This document shows positions 38,934-46,858 of a stretch of DNA of 64,000 nucleotides, one piece after another (the stretch's first letter is position 1; each line of letters begins with the position of its first letter). The notes under the pieces are model-generated. The model was not told the origin of the DNA, ran no database searches, and saw only the letters and a program-made list of their open reading frames with translations. A program made the position numbers and the translations under genes. Location: contig DMDA01000101.1 of NCBI GenBank assembly GCA_003451595.1, positions 66,318-130,317 of the forward strand, in the 5' to 3' direction. Source of the stretch: Chloroflexota bacterium. GTDB taxonomy: Bacteria > Chloroflexota > Anaerolineae > Caldilineales > Caldilineaceae.

Positions 38934-39407
38934 TCAACTATCCGCCAGCGGCGATGACTTTCGTGTGCCAACATCACTTGTCATGCTGGAGCGTAGGAGA
39001 CTCGCCAGCTTGAGAAGCTGCTGGCTATCACGATCGTCAAGCTCCTGGTCGGCGCCCCGTCCGGTTTCTAGCAACTGTTTTATGGCTTCTTTGAGTTCGA
39101 AATATCTGGCGCGAGTGGGCTCTGACAAGTAGATGCCGCCTTCCTCGAAATACCATACGCGCATCGCGGTGGTAAGTTCTTCAAGGGTCGATAATGTGAG
39201 CGGCTTAGGGCGATCATAGCGGGCAGCGAGCTGCAGATGATTCCACAGCTTCTTATAGACATCCAGACGGCGACTCCGCAAATCTCTGTCGTAGTCTGCT
39301 TCCAAATCCTTGCGAAACTTCAAGATCGCCGCCAGATAAGTCCCTGCAATCCCAGACAGAACGCCAAACAGCCCGGTAATGATTGGTGGCAAGAGCGCCG
39401 ACTCCAT
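38934..39407 (-). CDS. Hypothetical N-terminally anchored protein
   Basis: A 157-residue protein from the ATG at 39407, seven bases after an AAGGAG site; the frame is open to 39437. A hydrophobic segment at about residues 5-27 (LLPPIITGLFGVLSGIAGTYLAA) anchors a soluble, largely helical domain rich in Arg, Lys, Glu and Leu. SRRLDVYKKLWNHLQ at about residue 46 begins the domain. Similar small anchored proteins of unknown function are common; I do not recognise a named family. Confidence 0.6.
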   Translation of the reverse strand: MESALLPPIITGLFGVLSGIAGTYLAAILKFRKDLEADYDRDLRSRRLDVYKKLWNHLQLAARYDRPKPLTLSTLEELTTAMRVWYFEEGGIYLSEPTRARYFELKEAIKQLLETGRGADQELDDRDSQQLLKLASLLRSSMTSDVGTRKSSPLADS

Positions 39408-39561
39408 TTTCTTCTCCTTTGCGATTTTTGCTTTCAATGCTGTGCTTCCGTGTGCCCCATCGTTTCTCGATCAAACCCAGCGCCTGTGCTGCCAGGGTGA
39501 GCGTTTGCACGGCGTCCACGCTATGGCCCGGTAATATTTGACTTTTATTTCCCTCGCCTGA

Positions 39562-40533
39562 CTAACGGCGCGGGCGGGGCGCTAGCGGGACTCCTTCCTC
39601 TGGCAATAGGATGGTCGTTCCACCCAGACTCCCACCGGAACCAGGTGGCTGAAGTGACGTTGGTTCTATACGGGGCGGCAACTCACGCAGGATGCCGATC
39701 CGCTCCACCTGTAGCCAGAAGACGTAATCCCCGTGCAAGATGTCAGCGTCTCGATATGAGAATTGGCGGACGCCGAGGCCATACCCTTCATTGCGCGCCA
39801 ACATCTCTTCGGCGCGTGCTTGCGTCAGATCCAACACCTGTGGGGTGAAAAGCAGCTCGCCTGTGGTCGCATCACGCGTCGTGCCAATAGGGCGCGTGCC
39901 GGCCTGTCCCAAAGGCTCGGTCAGGGTGGCTCCAGTCTGAATTCCCAACGAGACGGCGTCAAATACAGGAGCCGCCACCGGCCAGACGCCGCTGACAATC
40001 TCTTTGGCTTTGGCGCCGAATTTTTCGTCAGCCGCCACCTGCCAGCGCAGCCAGCCGCTCATCGCATCCTCGCCGGGGTCGCGCTCCCAGATGGTGGGCG
40101 TGATAAACAGGATGTTTTCATGGGTGACCCGCCGTCCGATCCAGTAGGTGGTGTGGTCGCCTTCCCAATCACTCACCAAGTCGCCCTCCCAGATCAGCAG
40201 GGGCGGGACATCTTCTGGATTGGGAAATGGCTCTCTTCGCTCATACGGCCTGGGGCCAGGGAACTCGTCGCCGCTGGCAATGCCAAATTGGAGATTGCCA
40301 AAGATGTCACGGGCGCTGCCGAAGACGTAGCGACCATCACCCGGCGCGCCGAGCGTTCTGGTGACGCGGCGGGCCGGCTCGCCAAGCAGATTTCCTGCAC
40401 CGTCCAGATAGCGGTATTCAATTTGAAAAAAGAGTTCATCGCCAAAGCCATCCCGATTGAGCGCATCATCCCAGGTAGAGTTGTTGCAGCGAAAACCGTT
40501 GAGCGAAACGCGATAGTGACCTTGAATTCTCAT
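39562..40533 (-). CDS. Hypothetical protein of 323 residues
   Basis: A soluble protein behind a GGGAG site. There is no signal peptide or membrane segment. The N-terminal stretch VSLNGFRCNNSTWDDALNRD reads like a beta-rich domain, with DGFGDELFFQIEY following. A repeated Pro/Gly-rich segment and the C-terminal tail PPGSGGSLGGTTILLPEEG are low in complexity. I do not recognise the family. The neighbouring DUF4440-like gene is on the same strand. Confidence 0.55.
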   Translation of the reverse strand: MRIQGHYRVSLNGFRCNNSTWDDALNRDGFGDELFFQIEYRYLDGAGNLLGEPARRVTRTLGAPGDGRYVFGSARDIFGNLQFGIASGDEFPGPRPYERREPFPNPEDVPPLLIWEGDLVSDWEGDHTTYWIGRRVTHENILFITPTIWERDPGEDAMSGWLRWQVAADEKFGAKAKEIVSGVWPVAAPVFDAVSLGIQTGATLTEPLGQAGTRPIGTTRDATTGELLFTPQVLDLTQARAEEMLARNEGYGLGVRQFSYRDADILHGDYVFWLQVERIGILRELPPRIEPTSLQPPGSGGSLGGTTILLPEEGVPLAPRPRR

Positions 40534-40571
40534 GTTGTGCTCCCGATCACATCAGCTGGCAAGAGGTGCGT

Positions 40572-40955
40572 TTACGATTCGCGAAAGACCTGCCAACTCA
40601 CGCAGCGCCACCGATCCTCTTGCTTCATAAAAATCTTCACATTGCGAAACGTTTTTTGGAGCAATGCGCCATCGTTGCCCTGTTCTTGCGTGGTCAACAG
40701 TGAGGTAATCACAGCGCAGTTTGCAAATATTTTCGGATTGTCGGGTCCATCGTCCTCCGCCACGCGGCGTTCAAGAAAAGGATTAGGGCCGAAGAGCACG
40801 TCGTAGATCATCTCTTTTTTGCTCTGAACCGTTCCTGACGCGCGCTTGATCCTGAATTCATCGGCCAGAATCGCCTCAAGCGGCTCCTGTTCTCGCCGTT
40901 GCTCGGCTTCAAAGGTTGCGCGGTTCAATCGCCGCACTTCATCGCTGTCGTTCAT
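40572..40955 (-). CDS. DUF4440-like NTF2-fold protein
   Basis: A 127-residue protein from the ATG at 40955, with CAGGAACC upstream; the frame is open to 40997. The helix EVRRLNRATFEAEQRREQEPLEAIL, the LADEFRIKRASGTVQSKKEM strand-turn and the final RWRCVSWQVFRE are typical of DUF4440/SnoaL-like nuclear transport factor 2-fold proteins. Function unknown. Confidence 0.75.
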   Translation of the reverse strand: MNDSDEVRRLNRATFEAEQRREQEPLEAILADEFRIKRASGTVQSKKEMIYDVLFGPNPFLERRVAEDDGPDNPKIFANCAVITSLLTTQEQGNDGALLQKTFRNVKIFMKQEDRWRCVSWQVFRES

Positions 40956-41269
40956 GATTGGTTCCTGTTCTCTATTTGAGATACCAGAAATCTGCACCTG
41001 TTCTCATTTGTGATCAGCAGGCATTAAGAACAAGGAGGCCGACAACTTCGTGATTGGCAACATCGTTCGGCATCAACCGTAGGCGCGGATAGCACCCACA
41101 CAAGTCCGGTTGTGCTCCTGCTGATAATGGAAAATTACCACAAAGCGTCTTGCGTTTCTTGCCATTTCTTGCCAGAAAGTCAGAAAATGCTCGTTGCAAT
41201 TTTGGCAAGAAAGTGATTTATAATGGTGTATCGCTTGCGGGGCGTTCACTGGTGATTAAGGAGCGATGC
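40956..41269. other. Intergenic region of about 310 bases with promoter and operator elements
   Basis: Between the divergent DUF4440-like gene and the HTH/NB-ARC regulator. Bases 40956-41150 show nothing recognisable. Bases 41155-41224 carry the operator-like repeats and promoter described separately. Confidence 0.6.
41155..41224 (+). promoter_or_regulatory. Promoter with a TTTCTTGCCA operator cluster
   Basis: TTTCTTGCCA occurs twice in tandem at 41155-41164 and 41165-41174 and once inverted at 41203-41212. The inverted copy falls between TTGCAA (41194-41199) and TATAAT (41219-41224), a 19-base spacer. This looks like an autoregulatory site for the HTH protein that follows. Confidence 0.65.
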
Positions 41270-43990
41270 GTGGCTGTTTCCCACGATCCTTTCATCACCT
41301 TTTCCACCTGTGGGGAGCTGCTGAAGTTCCTGCGTCGTCGCGCCCGGCTTTCGCTGCATGAGTTGTCGATTGCCGTCGGGTACAGCGAATCGCACCTGAG
41401 CCGTATCGAAAACAACACGCGCTTCACCGATCGCTCCACACTGCTGGCGCGCTTTGTTCCCGCGCTTGGTCTGGAGGGCGAGCCGGAGATTGTAGCGCGC
41501 TTGCTGGCGCTTTGCGACCAACAACCAAATGACGCAGCGCCGATCGCTAATCCCGCTGCAGCGCCATCTTCCGTCCCCTTGCCGCCCATCTCACAACCGG
41601 CATCGACGAACGTCTATCCGTTTCCTCTGCAGCTAACCTCATTCATCGGTCGCGTCGAGGAGATCTCCGAGGTGCGCAAGCTGTTGCAAGACCAGAATGT
41701 GCGGCTGGTGACTCTGACCGGCGCCGGTGGATGCGGCAAAACGCGGCTGGCGTTGCGCATCGGCGAAGAGATGAAGCCTTTCTACACCGACGGGGTGCAT
41801 CTGGTCGAGCTGGCTGCGCTCGTTGAACCACATCTGTTGCCGACCATGCTGGCGACAACTATTATTGGCGTGAGCATCGTTGCCAGCGAGGTTGCGCTGA
41901 CTGCATTGGTGGACTTCCTACGCTCCTCCCGACGGCTATTGATTCTAGACAATTGTGAGCATCTGATCGAAGCTGTCGTCGATGCAGTGGTGACTTTGTT
42001 GTTGGCTTGTCCTCAACTGCAGATTTTGACCACCAGCCGTGAGATACTGGCGATTCCTGGGGAGTTTGTCTATCGAGTTCAACCGCTGGCGTTGCCATCC
42101 ATGCAGATGGACGTACAGCTTTCAGCCGCAACGATTGTCAGGTGCGACGGCGTTCGGCTTTTTGTAGAGCGCGCTCGCGCAGCCTCCAACACATTTGTGC
42201 TGACCGACCAAAACGCCTCTGCGGTGGCGCGTATCTGCCATCGACTGGACGGAATTCCACTTTGCATCGAGTTAGCGGCGGCGTGGGTCGCCACACTTGC
42301 GCCTGAGGAGATTGCAGCACGGCTGGAGCATGATCTTTCGCTGCTCACAACCGACAGTCGTCGCACACTTCAGCGACACCAAACGCTGCACGCCGCCATC
42401 GATTGGAGTTACCGTCTGCTTTCTGCGAAAGAACGTAGATTGCTCCGACGTCTGGCAGTCTTTCGCGGAGGGTGGAGCCTCGAAGCCGCTGAGATGGTTG
42501 TGGCCGACGACCAGGATAACGGACAGACGGTTGCTGCGCAAGAGGTGCTGACGTTGCTCCGACAACTGGTAAATAAATCGCTGGTTACGGTGGATGATTC
42601 TCTCAAAAGCGGCGCACATTACCGTCTGTTGGAGCCGCTGCGCGAAGTGTTGTACGAAAAGCTCGTTGCGGCCGAAGAGCAGACGCAACTTCAACAACGC
42701 CACCTTGCCTACTACACACGGCTGGCGGAGGCGGCGGAAGCCGGATTGTCGGGCGCAGATCAGCAACAATGGCTGGATCGACTGGAGACCGAACACGACA
42801 ATCTGCGTCTTGCGCTGAAATGGGGAAGCGAACACACCGAAGAGCCAGCGATAATGGCAGCCCGTCTGGCAGCGCGCGTCTGGCGCTTCTGGCTGGTGCG
42901 CGGCCACTATGCCGAGGGGCGTCACTGGCTGGAGCAGGCGCTTGCCAGCGGTCATCTCACCGATTCTGTACGCGTGCGGCTGCTGTATGGCGCCAGCGTG
43001 CTGGCGCGGCTGCAACTTGACTTGACGGCTGCGCAACATTTTGCCAAAGAGCAACAACGCCTGGCTCAACGTCTTGACGATCGCCAGGGGATAGCCGATA
43101 GCTACGGTGTGATGGGGTGGGTCGAAGAATTTCTTGGCAACTATCAGAGAGCGCTGAATTGCTTCAACAAGCGGTTGACGCTTTCCAGAGCATTGGGCAA
43201 CCAGCGCGGGGTCGCCTATGCGTTACGCGGTTTGGGCGAGACGGCGACCGTGCTCGGCATGTATAACGAAGCCGACGCGTGGCTGAATGAGGCGCTAACC
43301 ATCTTTTTACAGCTTGGCGACCGGCGCTATGTGGCGCAACTATGGAATGCTCTGGGCGTGTTGGCACATCATGTCAATAAACCAAGCATCGCCGAATCCT
43401 ACTTTCAACTTAGCCTGGCAACCTATCGCAGCGTCAACGATAGACGTGGAATTGTGAAGTCGTTGCTGAACCTGTCAAAGCTGCTGCTGATCCAAGGGGA
43501 TATACCGAACGCTGCTGCGCACCAAGAAGAAGCCGCTCAACAAATTCGTGGGCTGGCCGACAAACTCCTGTTGGCTTCGATATGGTCAAATCGGGCGCGT
43601 CTGGCCTCTTATAAGCATGACTGGGCGGAAGCAGAATCTGCGGTTATCCAGTCTCTGCAGCTACGGCGCGAGATGAATCACCGACCAGGCGCCGTTGAGG
43701 AACTCGAACAATTTGCTGATGTGACGTTTGCTGAGCATCATGCGACGCTCGCCGTTTGTTTGTGGAGCGCTGTAGATCGTTTCCGACGCATGATGCATAT
43801 GGCTGCGCCACCCTGTGAGCAAACATTTCATGTCCAGCAGCTCGAATGCGCTCACCTGCATTTTTCCCCGGCAGAATTTGACGCCGCCTGGCAGACGGGC
43901 CAGGCCATGTCCTGGGAGCAGACCCTCGCATATGCGCTCGGCGAATATAAATTCCGGCATTTCAGAATGCGCCAGTGCGAAGCAAAATGA
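41270..43990 (+). CDS. HTH-NB-ARC-TPR regulator (XRE-type STAND ATPase)
   Basis: A 906-residue protein. Residues 10-70 are an XRE-type helix-turn-helix (LLKFLRRRARLSLHELSIAV then SESHLSRIENNTRF). A Pro/Ala linker leads to an NB-ARC-type NTPase, with LTSFIGRVEEISEVRKLL, Walker A GAGGCGKTRLAL near residue 147, and Walker B RRLLILDNCEH near residue 222. The C-terminal 400 residues are TPR-like repeats such as GNYQRALNCFNKRLTL and GMYNEADAWLNEAL. I chose the GTG at 41270, six bases after AAGGAG and downstream of the -10 box; the frame is open to 41150. Such regulators sense a ligand or partner and control unknown targets; a role near a defence island is possible. Confidence 0.88.
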   Translation: MAVSHDPFITFSTCGELLKFLRRRARLSLHELSIAVGYSESHLSRIENNTRFTDRSTLLARFVPALGLEGEPEIVARLLALCDQQPNDAAPIANPAAAPSSVPLPPISQPASTNVYPFPLQLTSFIGRVEEISEVRKLLQDQNVRLVTLTGAGGCGKTRLALRIGEEMKPFYTDGVHLVELAALVEPHLLPTMLATTIIGVSIVASEVALTALVDFLRSSRRLLILDNCEHLIEAVVDAVVTLLLACPQLQILTTSREILAIPGEFVYRVQPLALPSMQMDVQLSAATIVRCDGVRLFVERARAASNTFVLTDQNASAVARICHRLDGIPLCIELAAAWVATLAPEEIAARLEHDLSLLTTDSRRTLQRHQTLHAAIDWSYRLLSAKERRLLRRLAVFRGGWSLEAAEMVVADDQDNGQTVAAQEVLTLLRQLVNKSLVTVDDSLKSGAHYRLLEPLREVLYEKLVAAEEQTQLQQRHLAYYTRLAEAAEAGLSGADQQQWLDRLETEHDNLRLALKWGSEHTEEPAIMAARLAARVWRFWLVRGHYAEGRHWLEQALASGHLTDSVRVRLLYGASVLARLQLDLTAAQHFAKEQQRLAQRLDDRQGIADSYGVMGWVEEFLGNYQRALNCFNKRLTLSRALGNQRGVAYALRGLGETATVLGMYNEADAWLNEALTIFLQLGDRRYVAQLWNALGVLAHHVNKPSIAESYFQLSLATYRSVNDRRGIVKSLLNLSKLLLIQGDIPNAAAHQEEAAQQIRGLADKLLLASIWSNRARLASYKHDWAEAESAVIQSLQLRREMNHRPGAVEELEQFADVTFAEHHATLAVCLWSAVDRFRRMMHMAAPPCEQTFHVQQLECAHLHFSPAEFDAAWQTGQAMSWEQTLAYALGEYKFRHFRMRQCEAK

Positions 43991-44070
43991 GCGAAGACGT
44001 CCCACGAGAATCATGATAGGAGTTACGCAGTTGGCTGGAATCCAGCGTCCTTACGAGTGCCCGCAGCGCT

Positions 44071-44949
44071 TTGCTTGGCCTGGCGGCTGGTGACGGCGTC
44101 GGCACGACCGTCGAATTCAAACCGCGCGGCACATTTGCACCGCTCACCGACATGGTGGGCGGGGGGCCGTTTGGCTTGCAGCCGGGCCAATGGACGGACG
44201 ACACGTCGATGGCGCTCTGCCTCGGCTACAGCCTGGAGGAGCGCAACGGCTTCGACGCCCACGACCAGATGACGCGCGGCGTGCGCTGGTGGAAGGAAGG
44301 CTACCTGAGCAGCACCGACGTCTGCTTCGACATCGGCGTCACCGTGGCGGGCGCGCTACACCGCTTTCAGCAGACCGGCGACCCATTTGCCGGTTCGACC
44401 GATCCGCACAAGGCGGGCAACGGCTGCATCATGCGCCTGGCGCCGGTGCCGATCTTCTATGCTGAGGACATCGACGCGGCGACGCACTACGCCGCAGAGA
44501 GCGCGCGCACCACGCACGCCGCGCCAGAATGTCTAGACGCCAGCCGCCTCTTTGCGCGCATCCTCGTGCGTGCCCTGCGTGGCGACGACAAGCACACCGT
44601 GCTGCTCGGTGACCGCGCCACCTTCACCGGCGAGCCCACGATCGAGGCAATTGCACGCGGCGACTACCGCAGCAAACACCAGGCGCAGATTCGCGGCTCC
44701 GGCTACGTCGTCGACAGCCTGGAAGCCGCGCTCTGGTGTTTCGACCGCACCGACACCTTCGCCGACGCCGTGCTGCTTGCCGCCAACCTGGGCGACGACG
44801 CCGACACGACCGCTGCCGTCTGCGGACAAGTAGCCGGCGCGTTCTACGGCGAAGCGGGGATTCCGGCGGACTGGCGCGCCCGGCTGACGATGGGCGAGGA
44901 AATCGCGGCGCTGGCGGATCGGCTGTGTCGAGGCTACGGCGCAATGTGA
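44071..44949 (+). CDS. ADP-ribosylglycohydrolase (DraG/TRI1-like)
   Basis: A 292-residue enzyme that would remove ADP-ribose from a target. LLGLAAGDGVGTTVEF, GQWTDDTSMALCLG (metal-binding DDT), ACGNGCIMRLAPVPIF-like KAGNGCIMRLAPVPIF, and the second metal motif NLGDDADTTAAVCGQVAGAFYG are all present. No ATG gives a good start: the only in-frame candidate I see is the TTG at 44071, although homology appears to continue a few residues further back (RSALLGLAAGD). An ATG at 44013 with an AGGAG nearby is in another frame, so a 5' frameshift or rare start is possible. It stands just before the defence island. Confidence 0.85.
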   Translation: MLGLAAGDGVGTTVEFKPRGTFAPLTDMVGGGPFGLQPGQWTDDTSMALCLGYSLEERNGFDAHDQMTRGVRWWKEGYLSSTDVCFDIGVTVAGALHRFQQTGDPFAGSTDPHKAGNGCIMRLAPVPIFYAEDIDAATHYAAESARTTHAAPECLDASRLFARILVRALRGDDKHTVLLGDRATFTGEPTIEAIARGDYRSKHQAQIRGSGYVVDSLEAALWCFDRTDTFADAVLLAANLGDDADTTAAVCGQVAGAFYGEAGIPADWRARLTMGEEIAALADRLCRGYGAM

Positions 44950-44971
44950 TAGGAATGCCGTGATGCTGTGC

Positions 44972-45034
44972 TATACTGGTCATGCAACTACCTGGTGCAA
45001 CCAAGACGCAAGTTCAGTTCTATCCAGTTCTATC
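44972..45034 (+). promoter_or_regulatory. Probable promoter and tandem decamers upstream of the defence operon
   Basis: TATACT at 44972-44977 could be a -10 box, although its -35 is poor. Two perfect adjacent copies of CAGTTCTATC (45015-45024 and 45025-45034) follow in the leader, shortly before the AAGGAAGG site and the ATG at 45057. They could be a regulator site. Confidence 0.4.
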
Positions 45035-45056
45035 AAGGAAGGAAACCTATCAGTTC

Positions 45057-46322
45057 ATGCCACTCACCGACCCGGCAGCGGGGCACAGGGAACGGCTCCG
45101 CCAGCGCTTTGCGGCAAACGAGACAGCGCTGAGCAACGCCGAACTGCTGGAACTGCTACTCACCTACGCGATTCCCCGGCGGGATGTTGCACCCCTGGCA
45201 CGGCGCTTACTGGCGCACTACGGCAATCTGACAACGGTTCTGGCAGCAGATACCGCCGACCTGCTGACAATTGACGGGATGGGCGAACAGGCGACCCTGC
45301 TGTTGCGACTGGTGGGGACGCTCGCCGGTGCGCCATCACAACCGCACCCCATACAATTCCCGCTGATGGATGACCTTGAGATAGACCTCTCCTCTGCCAA
45401 CACAACGGAGGATGATGATCGCGGGGAATATAATGTTGCCGCTGCGCATCTTGAGGTGGTGGATCAAGAAAAGATTGATGGGGAAGACGAGAAAGGTGTA
45501 CTGCGAGCGTTTGTAAATGATGAAGTGATCCATGCACAGACCTTGCTGCCGCAAGCGCATCGCTTTCAGACGCTGGCTGAGTTTCACTCCCACCTTTGCG
45601 CCAATCTGCCCTACAATGCCGCCACAACGCGCGTGCGCCGCGCCAATTATCTCATCAAGCGGTTCTTTCCTGACGGCGTCTTGGCAGTCCCGCTGGTCGA
45701 GTTCTTGCGCTGCACTCAAAGCACATCGGCGCGCGACAGCGCCATCTTCTACGAATTGCTGCGCAGCGAGCCGCTGCTCCGCATGGTTGCTGAAGAACTG
45801 GTCTGGCCCGCCCTGGCGGATGGCAGCGTGACGCGGGAGACAATGCGTGCATTCCTCCTCCAGCACCTGCCGGCGCTCAGCCCATCTTCGTTAAAAAACA
45901 GTCTGCGCTCGATTCTGACGGCATATAGCGCACTGGGCGTCGGCGAGGTTCGTGACAATGTCTTGTTGGTGCATACCCATCCCGGCGACCTGGATGGCTT
46001 TGTCTATGCCTTTTGTGCTGAGTTCCCGACACCGGGCGTTTATCGATTCGAGGATATGGAGCAGGGGCTGCTGCACAAAGGATTACTGTGGGACAGGGCG
46101 TGGCTGCGACGCCAGCTGTATCATCTGGAACGACTCGGATTGCTTGCCAAAGTCAGTGAAATCGATACGCTGCGTCAGTTCACTGTGCGCTACAGCCGCG
46201 CTGGAACCTTGTCCGCCTACTTCGCACTTGACTCGCAGATGATCGCCATGCTGCGCGAGGAGCCGACGGCGAGCAACCTATACGTTGCGGATTCACCCCA
46301 ACAGGATGAACAGCACCCATGA
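45057..46322 (+). CDS. RadC N-terminal domain fused to a BrxA-like protein
   Basis: A 421-residue protein. Residues 8-85 match the N-terminal helix-hairpin-helix part of the RadC/UPF0758 family (GHRERLRQRFAANETALS, AELLELLLTYAIPRRDVAPL, LLTIDGMGEQATLLLRLV). The RadC metalloprotease (JAMM) domain is absent. After an acidic linker, about residues 170-420 resemble the BrxA (DUF1819) winged-helix protein of BREX systems: ATTRVRRANYLIKRFFP, DSAIFYELLRSEPLLRMVAEE and SLKNSLRSILTAYSALGVG. The ATG at 45057 begins just before the RadC part; AAGGAAGG lies 13 bases upstream. It heads the defence operon and ends in an ATGA overlap. The BrxA assignment is by pattern and needs structural support. Confidence 0.7.
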   Translation: MPLTDPAAGHRERLRQRFAANETALSNAELLELLLTYAIPRRDVAPLARRLLAHYGNLTTVLAADTADLLTIDGMGEQATLLLRLVGTLAGAPSQPHPIQFPLMDDLEIDLSSANTTEDDDRGEYNVAAAHLEVVDQEKIDGEDEKGVLRAFVNDEVIHAQTLLPQAHRFQTLAEFHSHLCANLPYNAATTRVRRANYLIKRFFPDGVLAVPLVEFLRCTQSTSARDSAIFYELLRSEPLLRMVAEELVWPALADGSVTRETMRAFLLQHLPALSPSSLKNSLRSILTAYSALGVGEVRDNVLLVHTHPGDLDGFVYAFCAEFPTPGVYRFEDMEQGLLHKGLLWDRAWLRRQLYHLERLGLLAKVSEIDTLRQFTVRYSRAGTLSAYFALDSQMIAMLREEPTASNLYVADSPQQDEQHP

Positions 46323-46858
46323 AATTGACCGGCCCCGAGATCATCAGCACACTGCGCGAACAATTGACGTTTACGATTGGCCGGCATCTCTATGTGGTCT
46401 TGGGTTCATACGCGCAACTGCGCACATTTGAGCAGGTCGATCTGACTGCGGCCGTGACGCGTGACGGAACGCCCTTGCCGGCGCCGATCAACCTGAACCG
46501 TCGTCTGCTCGACACGATCGACGACGCAACGCTGCGCCGGCTGATGAGCGACGAAGCGCGCCTGCCCAAATCGGTGCGCGCCCAGCTCGACGCAGCGCTG
46601 CGCCAGCTCCTGGACAGTCTCTTTCGCACCAATTCGCTCGTGATCCTCAAGCAGGTCGAAATCCTTTTCGCCTATGGGCTTGATCTGAGTGCGTTTCGCA
46701 CGGCGGCCACCAATCAAAATCACCTGGTGCTGCTCTTGCCTGGCGCCTGGGTCTCCGACCGCGTCCACCTCTTTCACGAGGCCGACGCACGCTTTCACCG
46801 CACGCTGCCTGAAAACCTGGTTGCCGAAAACCACATTTGGGAGTTGACGAATGGCTGA
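46319..46858 (+). CDS. Small BrxB-like defence protein
   Basis: A 179-residue protein between a BrxA-like protein and a BrxC-type ATPase, ATGA-coupled to the former and overlapping the latter by eight bases. The later part, NSLVILKQVEILFAYGLDL followed by HLVLLLPGAWVSDRVHLFHE, resembles the BrxB (DUF1788) pattern of an aliphatic strand, a conserved PG and a LF. The N-terminal half (FTIGRHLYVVLGSYAQLRTF) differs. There is no P-loop, so it is not BrxF. I call it BrxB-like from position and this short pattern only. Confidence 0.5.
   Translation: MKLTGPEIISTLREQLTFTIGRHLYVVLGSYAQLRTFEQVDLTAAVTRDGTPLPAPINLNRRLLDTIDDATLRRLMSDEARLPKSVRAQLDAALRQLLDSLFRTNSLVILKQVEILFAYGLDLSAFRTAATNQNHLVLLLPGAWVSDRVHLFHEADARFHRTLPENLVAENHIWELTNG

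Noticed and set aside
40998..41150. Upstream extension of the HTH/NB-ARC protein from a TTG at 41150
   Set aside because: It would begin before the promoter -10 box at 41219; the GTG at 41270 has an AAGGAG site and starts the HTH domain.
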